DNA of 64,000 nucleotides from CAVSRC01 sp963762605 (GTDB lineage Bacteria; Pseudomonadota; Alphaproteobacteria; Rhizobiales; Kaistiaceae). The notes under the pieces were generated by a model. The model was not told the origin of the DNA. It was given only the letters and a program-made list of their open reading frames with translations, and made no database searches. The stretch is taken from NCBI GenBank assembly GCA_963762605.1, contig CAVXLJ010000003.1:152630-216629 (forward strand). The letters are read 5' to 3'. The stretch's first letter is position 1; each line of letters begins with the position of its first letter. Shown piece by piece: positions 16,757 through 25,465 of this stretch. Made by a program: the position numbers and the translations under genes.

Positions 16757-18715
16757 TGCCCCCAGCCATGGCCGCGGCCACGGCTGTGACACCAGCACGT
16801 CAAAGACCCCCGCGATCACCAACGCGACGCCGGCGGCGACCGCCAGGGTCGTGGCCGGACGTCGCTCGCCCGCAACGACCAGGGCGGCTATCAGGAAGAC
16901 GACGCTTCCGACAATGTGCCCACCGCCGAGGATGGCAAAAGCGAGCGCGACACAGGCAGCGACAATTATTGCGTAGGCGCGGAAGACGGGCACGGACGAC
17001 GGTGTCCATTCACCGGGCGGCACGACAGCCACGCCGCGGGGAGTGGTACTGACTTCCGGGTGCCAGATGCACCAGCCGCTGCGGACTACGATGAACAGGC
17101 AGAAGAGGGCCAACAAGCCAGCCGCGATCGACGGGAACAAACCGGCACCGGTCGGAAACTGCGTGGCCGTCACAAGGGCAGCCATGGCAACGACTGCGAC
17201 CGCTCCGGCAAAGAGCGCATCGGGTAGCGGCTTCGGCTGCACCATCGATTGCCCGCGTGCGCGTCGCCAATGGCTCACCTGCCGCAGCATGTTGATCAAG
17301 CCGACGCCGAGGATCGCAATGACCAGCGGACGAGCCAGCCAGCTCCAACCGGCGATTTGATAGGAAAGGAAAAAGTACTTCTCCAGGCTCGGCCCGAGCA
17401 CGAACCCGAGGGCAAAAGCCGCGCGCGGCCAGTTAAGCTCCTTCATCGCCATGCCGAGCACTCCGAGTGTGATCAGCACGACAAAATCGAAGGCACTCAT
17501 GTTGTTTTGGAAAGAGCCGACGACGATGAACGTCACGACCACCGGCACCACTATGCCGGCGGGCACGCGCGCAACCCCGGCCAGCGGCCGCGTCAGAACA
17601 AGGCAGATGGCTGCGCCGAGAACGTTGGCGACTGCAATGGTGAACACCATGGCGATGGTGATTGAAGCGTTCTTGCCGAGCATGTCGGGACCAGGGACGA
17701 GGCCCTGGATGACGAAAGCGCCGAGCAGCAGCGCCATCGATGCCGAGCCGGGAACGCCGAAAGCGATCGTCGGGATGAGCGAGCCGCCTTCTTTGGCGTT
17801 GTTGGCACTCTCCGGAGCGATGACGCCGCGAACATTGCCCTGACCAAAGGGCGGTCCGCCGCCGGGACGGCGCGCGGCGTGACCGTATGCGATCCAGTCG
17901 ACAACGGCCACGCCGACGCCCGGAACAGCGCCGAGAAATGCGCCCATCGAACTGCAGCGCAGTACCAGTGGCAGTTGCCGCAAGGTGTCGGTCATGCCGT
18001 GCCACATACCCGATACGCTCGGTGGCGTAGAATTGCCTTGCACGGAGCCGCGGACGAGAAGCGCCCCCAACTCAGGCAAGCCGAACAGGCCAAGAAAGAC
18101 AACAACAATCGGCAGTCCCTGCCAGAAATAGACCTGCCCAAAGGTCCACCGGTCGAAGCCGGTCTGATCGCCGATGCCGACGAAGGACAGGAGTAGCCCC
18201 AGCATCGCTGCGGCAAAGCCCTTCGCCGGTTGGCTGCCCGCGATCATGGCAACGATCGAAAGGCCAAATGCGCTGATGGCGAAGAAGTCTGGCGTCTTCA
18301 GAAGGAGGACCAACGGCCGCATGACCGGTATCGTTGCGGCCAGCACAAAGGCGCCAAATACACCACCGATCAGAGACGCCGAGTAGGCGGCCCCCAGAGC
18401 CCGTGCCGCTTCGCCCTTCTTGGCCATGGCGTGCCCGTCGAGGACCGTCGCGGCCGCGCCGACAGTCCCAGGAAGGCCGAAAAGAACCGCCGGGATCGTG
18501 TCGGAGGTTGTCGTCACCGAGCCCATGCCAAGCAGCAGGGCAAACGCCGCGTAGGGATCTAGGTGGTAGGTCAGCGGGATCAGCAGCGCCATGCCAAAGA
18601 TGCCACCGATCCCGGGGATCACGCCTACAATCAGGCCGGAGAGGACCCCGCACGTCACCATCAGGAGATGGAAGGGTTGCCCGACCTCGACGAGCGCAGT
18701 GACGAACTCGTGCAC
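16733..18715 (-). CDS. Tripartite tricarboxylate transporter, TctA-TctB fusion
   Basis: A 660-residue membrane protein of the tripartite tricarboxylate transporter family. Residues 1-500 are TctA, the large transport subunit, with the signature GVIPGIGGIFGMALLIPL, GSVTTTSDTIPAVLFGLPGT and the mirrored second half (GGSLIPTIAFGVPGSASMA). Residues from about 505 to the end form four further helices that match the small subunit TctB (FPTGAGLFPSIAAGLLALF), normally a separate gene. No separate tctB is present, so the fusion is probably functional. The solute-binding protein gene lies 22 bases upstream on the same strand. Confidence 0.88.
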   Translation of the reverse strand: MHEFVTALVEVGQPFHLLMVTCGVLSGLIVGVIPGIGGIFGMALLIPLTYHLDPYAAFALLLGMGSVTTTSDTIPAVLFGLPGTVGAAATVLDGHAMAKKGEAARALGAAYSASLIGGVFGAFVLAATIPVMRPLVLLLKTPDFFAISAFGLSIVAMIAGSQPAKGFAAAMLGLLLSFVGIGDQTGFDRWTFGQVYFWQGLPIVVVFLGLFGLPELGALLVRGSVQGNSTPPSVSGMWHGMTDTLRQLPLVLRCSSMGAFLGAVPGVGVAVVDWIAYGHAARRPGGGPPFGQGNVRGVIAPESANNAKEGGSLIPTIAFGVPGSASMALLLGAFVIQGLVPGPDMLGKNASITIAMVFTIAVANVLGAAICLVLTRPLAGVARVPAGIVVPVVVTFIVVGSFQNNMSAFDFVVLITLGVLGMAMKELNWPRAAFALGFVLGPSLEKYFFLSYQIAGWSWLARPLVIAILGVGLINMLRQVSHWRRARGQSMVQPKPLPDALFAGAVAVVAMAALVTATQFPTGAGLFPSIAAGLLALFCLFIVVRSGWCIWHPEVSTTPRGVAVVPPGEWTPSSVPVFRAYAIIVAACVALAFAILGGGHIVGSVVFLIAALVVAGERRPATTLAVAAGVALVIAGVFDVLVSQPWPRPWLGALTGFAWL

Positions 18716-18737
18716 GCCTGTTTCCGACCGTGGCCTT

Positions 18738-19736
18738 CTATTTCGCGATCGCTTGCGCGGCTGCCAGAACGGCGTCGCTGGCGTTCAGTTGCTCCTTCAC
18801 GATTTCGGTCATTTCAGCGCCGCCGGTCGGCGACAGGGAAAACTCGCCCAAGGCATTGGCGGCGGCGACGAAGCCCGGATCCGCAGTCATCGCGCTGTAG
18901 GCCTTGCGAAGAATATCGACAGTCTCCTCTGGCGTCTTCGGCGGAACCATCAGCGGATAACCGATGTCGCGCGCCGCCTCAACGAACTCGGCGGCTTTGC
19001 GGGTGACAGGATCCTTTATCATGGCCGAAAACCGGGGAACATCGGCTGCCTCCGGGGGCGTATTGGAACCAAGGCGCCCGATTATGTTGACGCCATCCAG
19101 CATGTTGCGCCTTTTCAGATCGGTAATTGATGCCGAGCAGTGACCAGCGATCTCACCCCTCGCCATCGCAAGCTCGATCTCTGCTACTCCGGAGAAACCA
19201 GTCACGATATCGAACTTGGCCTTGAGGCCGTTCTTGACAATGGCTGCGAGTTGGTAAGTCTGGCTGTTCTTCGACGACGCCCCGATGTGGAAGTCGCTGT
19301 TGAGGAACTTCTCCATCGTGTCGATGCCGGAAGCCTTGCTGGTTGCACAATAACCGGGCTCGCTTGAGAGCGCGCCAAGCCATACGATTGTCGACGGATC
19401 AAAATCGACATTGTTGGGGTTCAGCACCTTGGCAAACGCAATGTTCTGGCTGATGGATGCTATGACGCTGCCGTCGGCCGGCTCGTCGCCCATCATCAGC
19501 TTGGCAAGCTTGAGACTGCCTCCGCCGGGAACGTTCTGAACGATGATTTCCGGGTTGCCGGGAAGAAACTTCCCGAGATACTGGGCGATCAGGCGGGATG
19601 ACACGTCGTAGGTGCCACCCGCGCCGTACCCGACCTTCAGCGTGATCTGTTTCGCATCGAAAGCGTGTGCCGATAGCGCCGAAGCCAAGGAAACGACCAA
19701 TGCCAGCAGACCAATCCTGGGTACGGATTTGCCCAT
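18738..19736 (-). CDS. Tripartite tricarboxylate transporter solute-binding protein (TctC/Bug family)
   Basis: A 332-residue periplasmic binding protein of the TctC/Bug family that delivers carboxylates to the TctA-TctB membrane unit. It has a signal peptide (GLLALVVSLASALSAHAF), then VGYGAGGTYDVSSRLIAQYL and the IIVQNVPGGGSLKLA motif characteristic of the family. The start ATG at 19736 has GGAGGAG just upstream. It is transcribed ahead of the fused permease gene. The ligand is unknown; the family binds citrate, tartrate, aromatic acids and similar anions. Confidence 0.9.
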   Translation of the reverse strand: MGKSVPRIGLLALVVSLASALSAHAFDAKQITLKVGYGAGGTYDVSSRLIAQYLGKFLPGNPEIIVQNVPGGGSLKLAKLMMGDEPADGSVIASISQNIAFAKVLNPNNVDFDPSTIVWLGALSSEPGYCATSKASGIDTMEKFLNSDFHIGASSKNSQTYQLAAIVKNGLKAKFDIVTGFSGVAEIELAMARGEIAGHCSASITDLKRRNMLDGVNIIGRLGSNTPPEAADVPRFSAMIKDPVTRKAAEFVEAARDIGYPLMVPPKTPEETVDILRKAYSAMTADPGFVAAANALGEFSLSPTGGAEMTEIVKEQLNASDAVLAAAQAIAK

Positions 19737-20021
19737 TCTATCTCCTCCACTAGATCTTGCAGGATCACCAGACGCCCAATGGAAGATAGTACATGTTGAC
19801 CGCCGTCAAGGAAACCTGTTTCAATTGTTGATATGCGCCCGGTGTGTTGCGCGGAGCCGAAGTTGGCCTCGCTCAACACATGGTAGACTCTCCAGACGCG
19901 CCAGAGCGCAACGCCGGACCCGCCCACCGACGAGGAACCGAGGCCTTTCTTTCTTCCGAAATCGTTCGCGGGCCAGACAACCGATGCGCCTCGCGATCCA
20001 GTTTGCGTCTGGATACCGCTT

Positions 20022-20882
20022 ATGAAAGTTGAAGCCATGCTTGATGTGCTTTCGACTCTTGACGCGATTTCCAAGGCCCGAAGCGAGAAAGACTACTATG
20101 ACATCGCTCTCAAGTTGATCCGTTATGCCGCACCACTCGAAATTGCCGCACTTGTGGACGACAGCGCAGTCACTTACGAGCCGTTCAAAGACTGGCTTTC
20201 GAGGCTTTATGCCGATCTGACGCAGGACAATCCCCGGCTTGCGCGGTTTGACCATCATTTGATTCCAGGTGGCCTGTCGTTCTACACCGGTGGTAGCCCG
20301 AACAAGAGCAAAACCCTTATCATCGCTTTTTGCACAGGGACGTATGACCTCAGTGCTCCGACCTCACTGGTGCTTCAATATTTTTCGGAGATCACGCACG
20401 ATGTGCTCGTGATTCGTGATGCGAAGGCTGTTGGCTTCACCGAGGGTGTTCCGGGATATGCAAGTCCGCTCACTGCTGCGATTGATCGTTTACGGGTGGA
20501 TTTTAGCACGGACAGCTATGCGGGAATCCGATGCTTTGGCACCAGTGGCGGCGGAGCCCCGGCCTTATTGACCGGTACGCTCCTTGGAGCGCAACGGTCC
20601 GTGTCCATTTGCGGGGGACCACCCGCGTCTGGACCACGCGGGAAGACGCCGGGCTCCCTGGACTTGGAGCGCGCTCTTCGAAACTGCGTCACCGATCCAG
20701 TACGAACGATTGCTGCTTTCGCAGAAAACCATAGCGGTGACGCGATCAAAGCTCGCGGTCTGGCGCGCCTGGTCGACCTGACCCTCATGCCGGTCCCCAA
20801 TCTCGCGGAACACAACATCCTCAAGCCGCTCCTCCGACGAGGAGACCTCGCCGGGTTTTTCAAGTCCATCGGCCTCACATAA
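20022..20882 (+). CDS. Protein of unknown function, possible serine hydrolase fold
   Basis: A 286-residue protein I cannot assign. Visible features are an alternation of helices and strands, SKTLIIAFCTGTYDL, HDVLVIRDAKAVGF and CFGTSGGGAPALLTG. The GTSGG segment could be a nucleophile elbow of an alpha/beta hydrolase. An ATG at 20037 is an alternative start. GC content is lower than in the operons around it. The gene lies between the divergent transporter genes and the IS21 element, suggesting acquisition with the mobile material. Confidence 0.5.
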   Translation: MKVEAMLDVLSTLDAISKARSEKDYYDIALKLIRYAAPLEIAALVDDSAVTYEPFKDWLSRLYADLTQDNPRLARFDHHLIPGGLSFYTGGSPNKSKTLIIAFCTGTYDLSAPTSLVLQYFSEITHDVLVIRDAKAVGFTEGVPGYASPLTAAIDRLRVDFSTDSYAGIRCFGTSGGGAPALLTGTLLGAQRSVSICGGPPASGPRGKTPGSLDLERALRNCVTDPVRTIAAFAENHSGDAIKARGLARLVDLTLMPVPNLAEHNILKPLLRRGDLAGFFKSIGLT

Positions 20883-21047
20883 CGCGAGCTGGTCAGATGC
20901 GATCGGTCTCGTCCGCTATTGGCGGATTTTGTTGAAAAAGGCGGTGGTTGAAGTGGCTGAGTCTCGCTGATTCAGTGCTGCTGGAGAGCACGTGTTGATT
21001 TCCGTTGAGAAGTGACCCGGCATTTCCGCCGAGAAGTGACCCGCCTG

Positions 21048-21860
21048 TCATGTATCTTTCGGCTGTGGTGCGACGGTCGATGCCCTGTTTTTCTCCTTCC
21101 TGGTTTTAGCGTGGTGGGCCGAACTGTTTTTGAACCGGAAGCTGTCGTTTCCGGTCTCGAGGATGTGGCAGTGGTGGGTCAGCCGGTCGAGCAATGCGGT
21201 CGTCATCTTGGCATCGCCGAACACGCTGGCCCATTCGCTGAAGCTCAAGTTGGTGGTGATGATGACGCTGGTGCGCTCGTAGAGCTTGCTTAGGAGATGG
21301 AACAGGAGAGCGCCGCCGGATGCACTGAACGGCAGGTAGCCGAGTTCGTCGAGGATGACGAGATCGGAGTGGACGAGACGGTTGGCGATCTGTCCGGATC
21401 TGCCTTGTGCCTTCTCCTGCTCGAGCGCGTTGACGAGGTCGACTGTCGAGAAGAAGCGGACTCGCCTGCGGTGGTGCTCAATGGCCTGCACGCTGATGGC
21501 GGTCGCGACGTGGGTCTTTCCCGTGCCGGGCCCGCCGACCAAGACGATGTTGTTGGCCTCGTCGATAAACTCGCAGCGATGGAGCTGGCGCACGAGCGCC
21601 TCGTTGATCTCGCTGCTTGAGAAGTCGAAGCCGTTCAGATCGCGGTAGGCCGGGAAGCGCGCCGCCTTGAGCTGGTAGGCCACCGACCTGACCTCCCGTT
21701 CAGCCGTTTCGGCCTTGAGGAGCTGGGACAGGATCGGAATGGCGGCTGCAAAGGCGGGGGAGCCTTGTTCGGTCAACTCGCCAACGGCCTGGGCCATGCC
21801 GTGCATCTTGAGGCTCCTGAGCATGATGACGATGGCGCCGCTGGCGGGATCATGAGCCAT
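21048..21860 (-). CDS. istB: IS21 transposition helper ATPase IstB
   Basis: A 270-residue AAA+ ATPase that selects target sites and stimulates the IstA transposase. Walker A is VGGPGTGKTHVATA, Walker B is VILDELGYLPF, and the TTNLSFSEWASVFGDAKMTT region is typical of IstB. Its ATG lies inside the 3' end of istA, as usual for IS21 elements, giving coupled translation. Confidence 0.92.
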   Translation of the reverse strand: MAHDPASGAIVIMLRSLKMHGMAQAVGELTEQGSPAFAAAIPILSQLLKAETAEREVRSVAYQLKAARFPAYRDLNGFDFSSSEINEALVRQLHRCEFIDEANNIVLVGGPGTGKTHVATAISVQAIEHHRRRVRFFSTVDLVNALEQEKAQGRSGQIANRLVHSDLVILDELGYLPFSASGGALLFHLLSKLYERTSVIITTNLSFSEWASVFGDAKMTTALLDRLTHHCHILETGNDSFRFKNSSAHHAKTRKEKNRASTVAPQPKDT

Positions 21861-23379
21861 GACGCGCCTCCGCCGTCTTCCTCAGGGCGTCGTAGCGCTC
21901 GACATTGGCCTGCGGCTCATTGGTGAGCGTCAAAGCCTGAGGCGCATCGACGGTCGGCGGCAGGAGGGGTTTGCCGTCAACCAGCCTGTGAAGCAGGTTG
22001 AGCACATGCATCTTTGTCGGAACGCCTGCCTCGAGCGCCAACTCGACGGCCGAGAGGACAGCCTGTTCATTGTGCTGGAGGACGAGCGCCAGGATATCGA
22101 CCATTTCGCGATCGCCGCCTGGCTTCCTGAGGAGATGCTGCTGCAACGTCCTGAAGGCGTCGGGGAGTTCGGCAAAGGGTGCACCGTTGCGAAGAGCGCC
22201 AGGCTTGCGCTGAACGACCGCCAGGTAATGCCGCCAGTCGTAAACCGTCTGTCCGGGCCGATCATGAGACCGGTCGATGATGCGCCGGTGCTCGCAGATC
22301 ATCTGGCCTTCTGCCGCGACGACGATCCTCTCCGGATAGACACGCAGGCTCACCGGCCGGTTGGCGAACGACGCCGGAACGCTGTAGCGGTTGCGCTCCA
22401 GATGGACGAGGCAGGTCGGAGAGACCCGTTTGGTGTATTCCACAAAGCCGTCGAATGGACGTGATGCCGGCATGAGGGCCTGAGCTTCCTCGGCCCAGAC
22501 ATCAGCGATGGTCCCACGCATTTGCCCATGCAACGTCTGCCGCCAAAGCTCAAGGCAGCGGCTCTCCAGCCATTCGTTCAGGGCTTCCAGAGAAGGAACG
22601 CGCGGCATCGGCTGCCAGAGCCGGTGGCGAGCATCCTGGACGTTCTTCTCGACCTGTCCCTTCTCCCAACCGGATGCCGGATTGCAGAACTCAGGCTCGA
22701 AGAGGTAGTGGCTGGCCATTGCCAGGAAGCGAGCGTTGACATCGCGCTCCTTGCCGTGCCCGACCCTGTCGATGGCGGTCTTCATGTTGTCGTAGATGCC
22801 GCGGCGGGGAACGCCACCAAAGACGCGGAAGGCGTGATTGTGGGCGTCGAACAGCATCTCATGCGTCTGTAGAGGATAAGCCCGCACGATGAAGGCGCGG
22901 CTGTAGCTCAGCTTCGTATGGGCCACCTGCAGCTTGACGCGCTCGTTGCCGACGATCGCCCAGTCCTCGGACCAGTCGAACTGGAACGCTTCGCCGGGTT
23001 CAAAGGCAAGCGGAACGAATGTCCCCCGGCCCGACGTCTGCAACTCTCTTTGCCGATCGGCTTTCCAATCCCGGGCAAACGCCGCGACACGATTGTAGGA
23101 GCCGTCATAGCCGAGGCTCACCAGGTCGGCATGCAACTGCTTGACGGTCCGCCTCTGCTTGCGGGGTTTGTTGACTTCCGCCTTCAGCCAGACCGACAAC
23201 CGGTCGGCGAAGGGGTCGAGCTTGCTGGGCCGGTCGGGAACCTTGAACTTCGGCTCCACGTCTTCGGAGCGCAGATATTTGCGGACCGTGTTCCGGGATA
23301 GGCCAGTCCGGCGCGAGATCGCCAGGATCGATAGATGCTCTCGAAAATACCAGCGTCGGATAACGCTCAATAACGCCAT
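21850..23379 (-). CDS. istA: IS21 transposase IstA
   Basis: A DDE-type transposase of about 509 residues. It has an N-terminal helix-turn-helix (ILAISRRTGLSRNTVRKYLR), the first catalytic aspartate in FQFDWSEDWAIV, the second in IYDNMKTAIDR, and the glutamate region GWEKGQVEKNVQ. I chose ATG 23379 (MALLSVIRRWYF); a GTG at 23388 or TTG at 23427 would extend it slightly. The frame is intact, so the element could be active. Confidence 0.9.
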   Translation of the reverse strand: MALLSVIRRWYFREHLSILAISRRTGLSRNTVRKYLRSEDVEPKFKVPDRPSKLDPFADRLSVWLKAEVNKPRKQRRTVKQLHADLVSLGYDGSYNRVAAFARDWKADRQRELQTSGRGTFVPLAFEPGEAFQFDWSEDWAIVGNERVKLQVAHTKLSYSRAFIVRAYPLQTHEMLFDAHNHAFRVFGGVPRRGIYDNMKTAIDRVGHGKERDVNARFLAMASHYLFEPEFCNPASGWEKGQVEKNVQDARHRLWQPMPRVPSLEALNEWLESRCLELWRQTLHGQMRGTIADVWAEEAQALMPASRPFDGFVEYTKRVSPTCLVHLERNRYSVPASFANRPVSLRVYPERIVVAAEGQMICEHRRIIDRSHDRPGQTVYDWRHYLAVVQRKPGALRNGAPFAELPDAFRTLQQHLLRKPGGDREMVDILALVLQHNEQAVLSAVELALEAGVPTKMHVLNLLHRLVDGKPLLPPTVDAPQALTLTNEPQANVERYDALRKTAEARHGS

Positions 23380-23493
23380 GTCGATCACTCCATAGCCCCC
23401 GCTCAAGACAAGCAGGGTGGGGTTCAAACATGGGTCACTTCTCGCCGGAAATATCCCTCAACTACGGGTCACTTCTCGCTGGAATTCAACATC

Positions 23494-24186
23494 GTCCTGC
23501 CAAACGACTCTTCGCGACCGCCTCGCGGGTTATCTCCCGAGCGAGCGCTCAGGAGGTGGGGAGATGCCAACGCGCTCGCGGCGATGAGGGAATATGCGGA
23601 CGGGAATCCGTGGTTGCCTCAGCCGGCTAGCAACATGGGACCTGTGACGGAATACATGATTGCCAGAGGGGCAGCGGAGGATTCGCTTCTTGCCCAATTA
23701 AGGAAGGCGGATCTCATTGCAAGCGCAGTCCCTGAGTACGTCGAGCGGCGCGTGGTTCTTGATCCGTCGCTCTTCGACGTGATGCATATCAACTATGAAT
23801 TCGAAGAAGTCGTCGGCTTGGGTCGTAGTTACAAAGCACCGGAGATATTCGAACCCACCAGCGTGCCCGCAAATATCCGCAAAGTGCCTGGGTGGCTGAC
23901 GATGCTGCTTAAGGGCGCGCGCGCCGAGTTCCAGCCTGACGCCGACTACAGGCACCTTACGCTGAATGGACGCTCCTTCACCCTTGGCGATACCCAGGCG
24001 AAGGTGGTCGGCGCTCTGCACCGAGCGCAGAAAGCCGGTTTCCCCTGGGTGCATGGCAAAACCCTGCTCGCGGAGGCAGGATCAAAGTCCAGGACCATTG
24101 GCGATCTCTTCAAGTCCCAACCCGACTGGCGTGAGTTAATCGATTCGGACAGGCAGGGTCGATATCGGCCTAACCTTACCGACTGA
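23494..24186 (+). pseudogene. Unknown protein, 5' end removed by IS21 insertion
   Basis: The frame is open from the right end of the IS21 element to a TGA at 24184-24186 and reads as protein throughout (LSPERALRRWGDANALAAMR then PEYVERRVVLDPSLFDVM). An internal ATG at 23584 could start a 200-residue product, but the coding pattern extends upstream to the IS border, so the natural start was lost. The last ~80 residues (LTLNGRSFTLGDTQAKVVGA then HGKTLLAEAGSKSRTIGDLF) look like a winged helix-turn-helix domain that might bind DNA. The family is not recognised. Confidence 0.5.
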
Positions 24187-24346
24187 CTGATCCGCATTCC
24201 GTCCGCACCTGATCCGACACTGGGGCCGCGGACATCCACATCGCGCGATTCCACGAACGCTGACCAAAGCCCGACCCCAGCCGGACGACAGCCACTGCGC
24301 TGGCGCCGAAGCTCCACCGAGTACACCGGAGCATTGGAGCGAACCC

Positions 24347-24553
24347 GTGAACCGCCATATCAATGAAGTCGAACTCTCGGAGCGGGTCTGCCTGAGCGTT
24401 CGCACGTTGCAGCGCTGGCGGTGGCAGGGTCTCGGCCCACGCTATCTCAAACTCGGCGGGCGGGTTGTCTATCGCCTGGCGGATGTGGAGGCCTGGGAGG
24501 AGGCCCAGCTGCGTGGCGGCAGCACCAAGAGCATAAAGGCGACGGGCGTGTGA
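24347..24553 (+). CDS. Phage-type excisionase/AlpA-like helix-turn-helix protein
   Basis: A 68-residue MerR-like DNA-binding protein. NEVELSERVCLSVRTLQRWR forms the helix-turn-helix, and GLGPRYLKLGGRVVYRLADV is the wing typical of excisionase-family proteins, ending in a VEAWEEA helix. GGAG at 24336-24339 supports the GTG at 24347. It is the first of three overlapping small genes (24347-24893) that are commonly found next to phage or island recombinases. Confidence 0.75.
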   Translation: MNRHINEVELSERVCLSVRTLQRWRWQGLGPRYLKLGGRVVYRLADVEAWEEAQLRGGSTKSIKATGV

Positions 24554-24750
24554 GCGCTCAAAGCCACATAACGCGTGCCACGGACGCCCGCGACGGGATC
24601 GCCGAGATCGGAGAGATCCTGGCGCTGGGGCTGGTCCGGCTGAAGGCACGGAAGTCAAGCAAAACCACCATTCCCGACGGAGAAAGCTCGCTTGAACCTG
24701 TCGCCCACCAGAGCGGTGATGCCAACCCGGAGAGGATGGGGAATGGGTGA
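24550..24750 (+). CDS. Small phage-associated protein of unknown function
   Basis: A 66-residue protein starting at a GTG that overlaps the previous stop (GTGTGA context) and ending in overlap with the next gene. It has ARDGIAEIGEILALGLVRLK, a predicted helix, then a charged disordered tail. Such a short protein usually sits between an HTH protein and a DUF2924 protein in alphaproteobacterial phage-like modules. The function is unknown. Confidence 0.6.
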   Translation: MSAQSHITRATDARDGIAEIGEILALGLVRLKARKSSKTTIPDGESSLEPVAHQSGDANPERMGNG

Positions 24751-24893
24751 TGGCGGAGACCGTATTGGCCCGGCTCGCGGCCCTCAAAACGGCGCCGATC
24801 GGCGATTTGAAGCAGCAATGGCGGGACCTTTTTGAGACCGAGCCGCCGGTGTTCAACAGGCGCTACCTGGAGAGCCGGCTGGCCTATCGGATT
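24747..24893 (+). pseudogene. DUF2924 protein, 3'-truncated
   Basis: The first 49 residues match DUF2924 proteins of phage-like islands: ETVLARLAALKTAPIGDLKQ, QWRDLFETEPPVFNRRYLES and RLAYRI. After 24893 the similarity ends abruptly. The frame continues by chance to 25223, but the minus strand there encodes a phage head protein fragment, so a rearrangement cut the gene. The normal neighbour, a large serine recombinase, is missing. Confidence 0.75.
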
Positions 24894-25050
24894 GGTGTCC
24901 CAGCCGGGATCGATGCCCTTCGGCACCCAGACGGTTTCGCCGGTGCGCTTGTTGCGCCAGGGGCGCATTTCGATCGTGGGAGCGGGCTTGTTGGGATCGT
25001 AGCCGCGGCGTTCGGCCTCGTGGTGCCGACGGGCGGTTTGCGATGCAGGC
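24885..25050 (-). pseudogene. Mu-like minor head protein (gpF/gp30 type) fragment
   Basis: On the minus strand about 55 residues resemble the C-terminal part of Mu-F-type head morphogenesis proteins: RRHHEAERRGYDPNKPAPTI, then WRNKRTGETVWVPKGIDPGW. The KGIDPGWDTNPI ending is a hallmark of this family. The fragment is joined tail-first to the DUF2924 fragment and is followed by repeat copy B. Start and end are both missing. Confidence 0.55.
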
Positions 25051-25061
25051 CGGAACTAGGC

Positions 25062-25363
25062 GAACCGAATGCCTTGACATTGGCGAGCGAGACGGACGCC
25101 AACTTCCGGATCTCGGTGTCCTCCGGAAACCTATGTTTTGTGCCATTTCAAACCTCGGGTATCAAACGGCGAAGTCCCGAGCCTTGGAGAATATCTGTAG
25201 AAGAGAAGGACCGAGCGGCGTGATTGGGCTTGTCTGATCGTCAGAGCCGCGGCACGGAATGGCCAAATGCTGCGCCGTTTGAGCGCTCGTTGTCGGCAAC
25301 TCGGGGATTCGGTCGGGATGGGTATTGGTGCAGCGAGAATGACAATTCGCAAAAATTCTCTGA
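25062..25363 (+). repeat. Dispersed repeat copy B with two hairpins
   Basis: Nearly identical to copy C (54312-54584) over ~270 bases from GAACCGAATGCCTTGACATT, and related to copy A (3255-3478). Stem 1 is CTCGGG (25154-25159) with CCCGAG (25176-25181); stem 2 is GAGAAT (25335-25340) with ATTCTC (25355-25360). Relative to copy A each stem carries paired substitutions. No convincing gene is present. The stretch 25364-25465 holds nothing recognisable. Confidence 0.65.
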
Positions 25364-25465
25364 GGCAAGCTGGTTACTTCGGCGGAGGGACGGATACCGG
25401 TTTCAATACTATTTTGCAGAAATACAACCACAGGTGTGTAAACGGATTTGATGTCGGCCAGTGGA

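Larger units (their letters stand above)
20993..23491 (-). mobile_element. Complete IS21-family insertion sequence
   Basis: A 2.5-kb element with imperfect terminal repeats beginning TGTTGATTTCC at 20993 and, on the other strand, TGTTGAATTCC from 23491. Each end contains two copies of GAGAAGTGACCC, the multiple terminal binding sites usual in IS21 elements. It carries istA and istB, overlapping by 11 bases. No clear target duplication flanks it, so the surrounding DNA may have rearranged. On the right it truncates the gene at 23494. It differs from the IS21-type relics at 14159 and 43569, whose ends carry AGGGGTCA. Confidence 0.88.

Noticed and set aside
20900..20992. Sequence GGCGGATTTTGTTGAAAAA left of the IS21 element as the end of another IS
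   Set aside because: It recalls ends of some IS elements, but only one short stretch is present and no partner end or transposase fragment was found.
23430..23491. Repeated GAGAAGTGACCC motifs at both IS21 ends as a regulatory array
   Set aside because: They are the usual multiple terminal repeats of IS21 elements.
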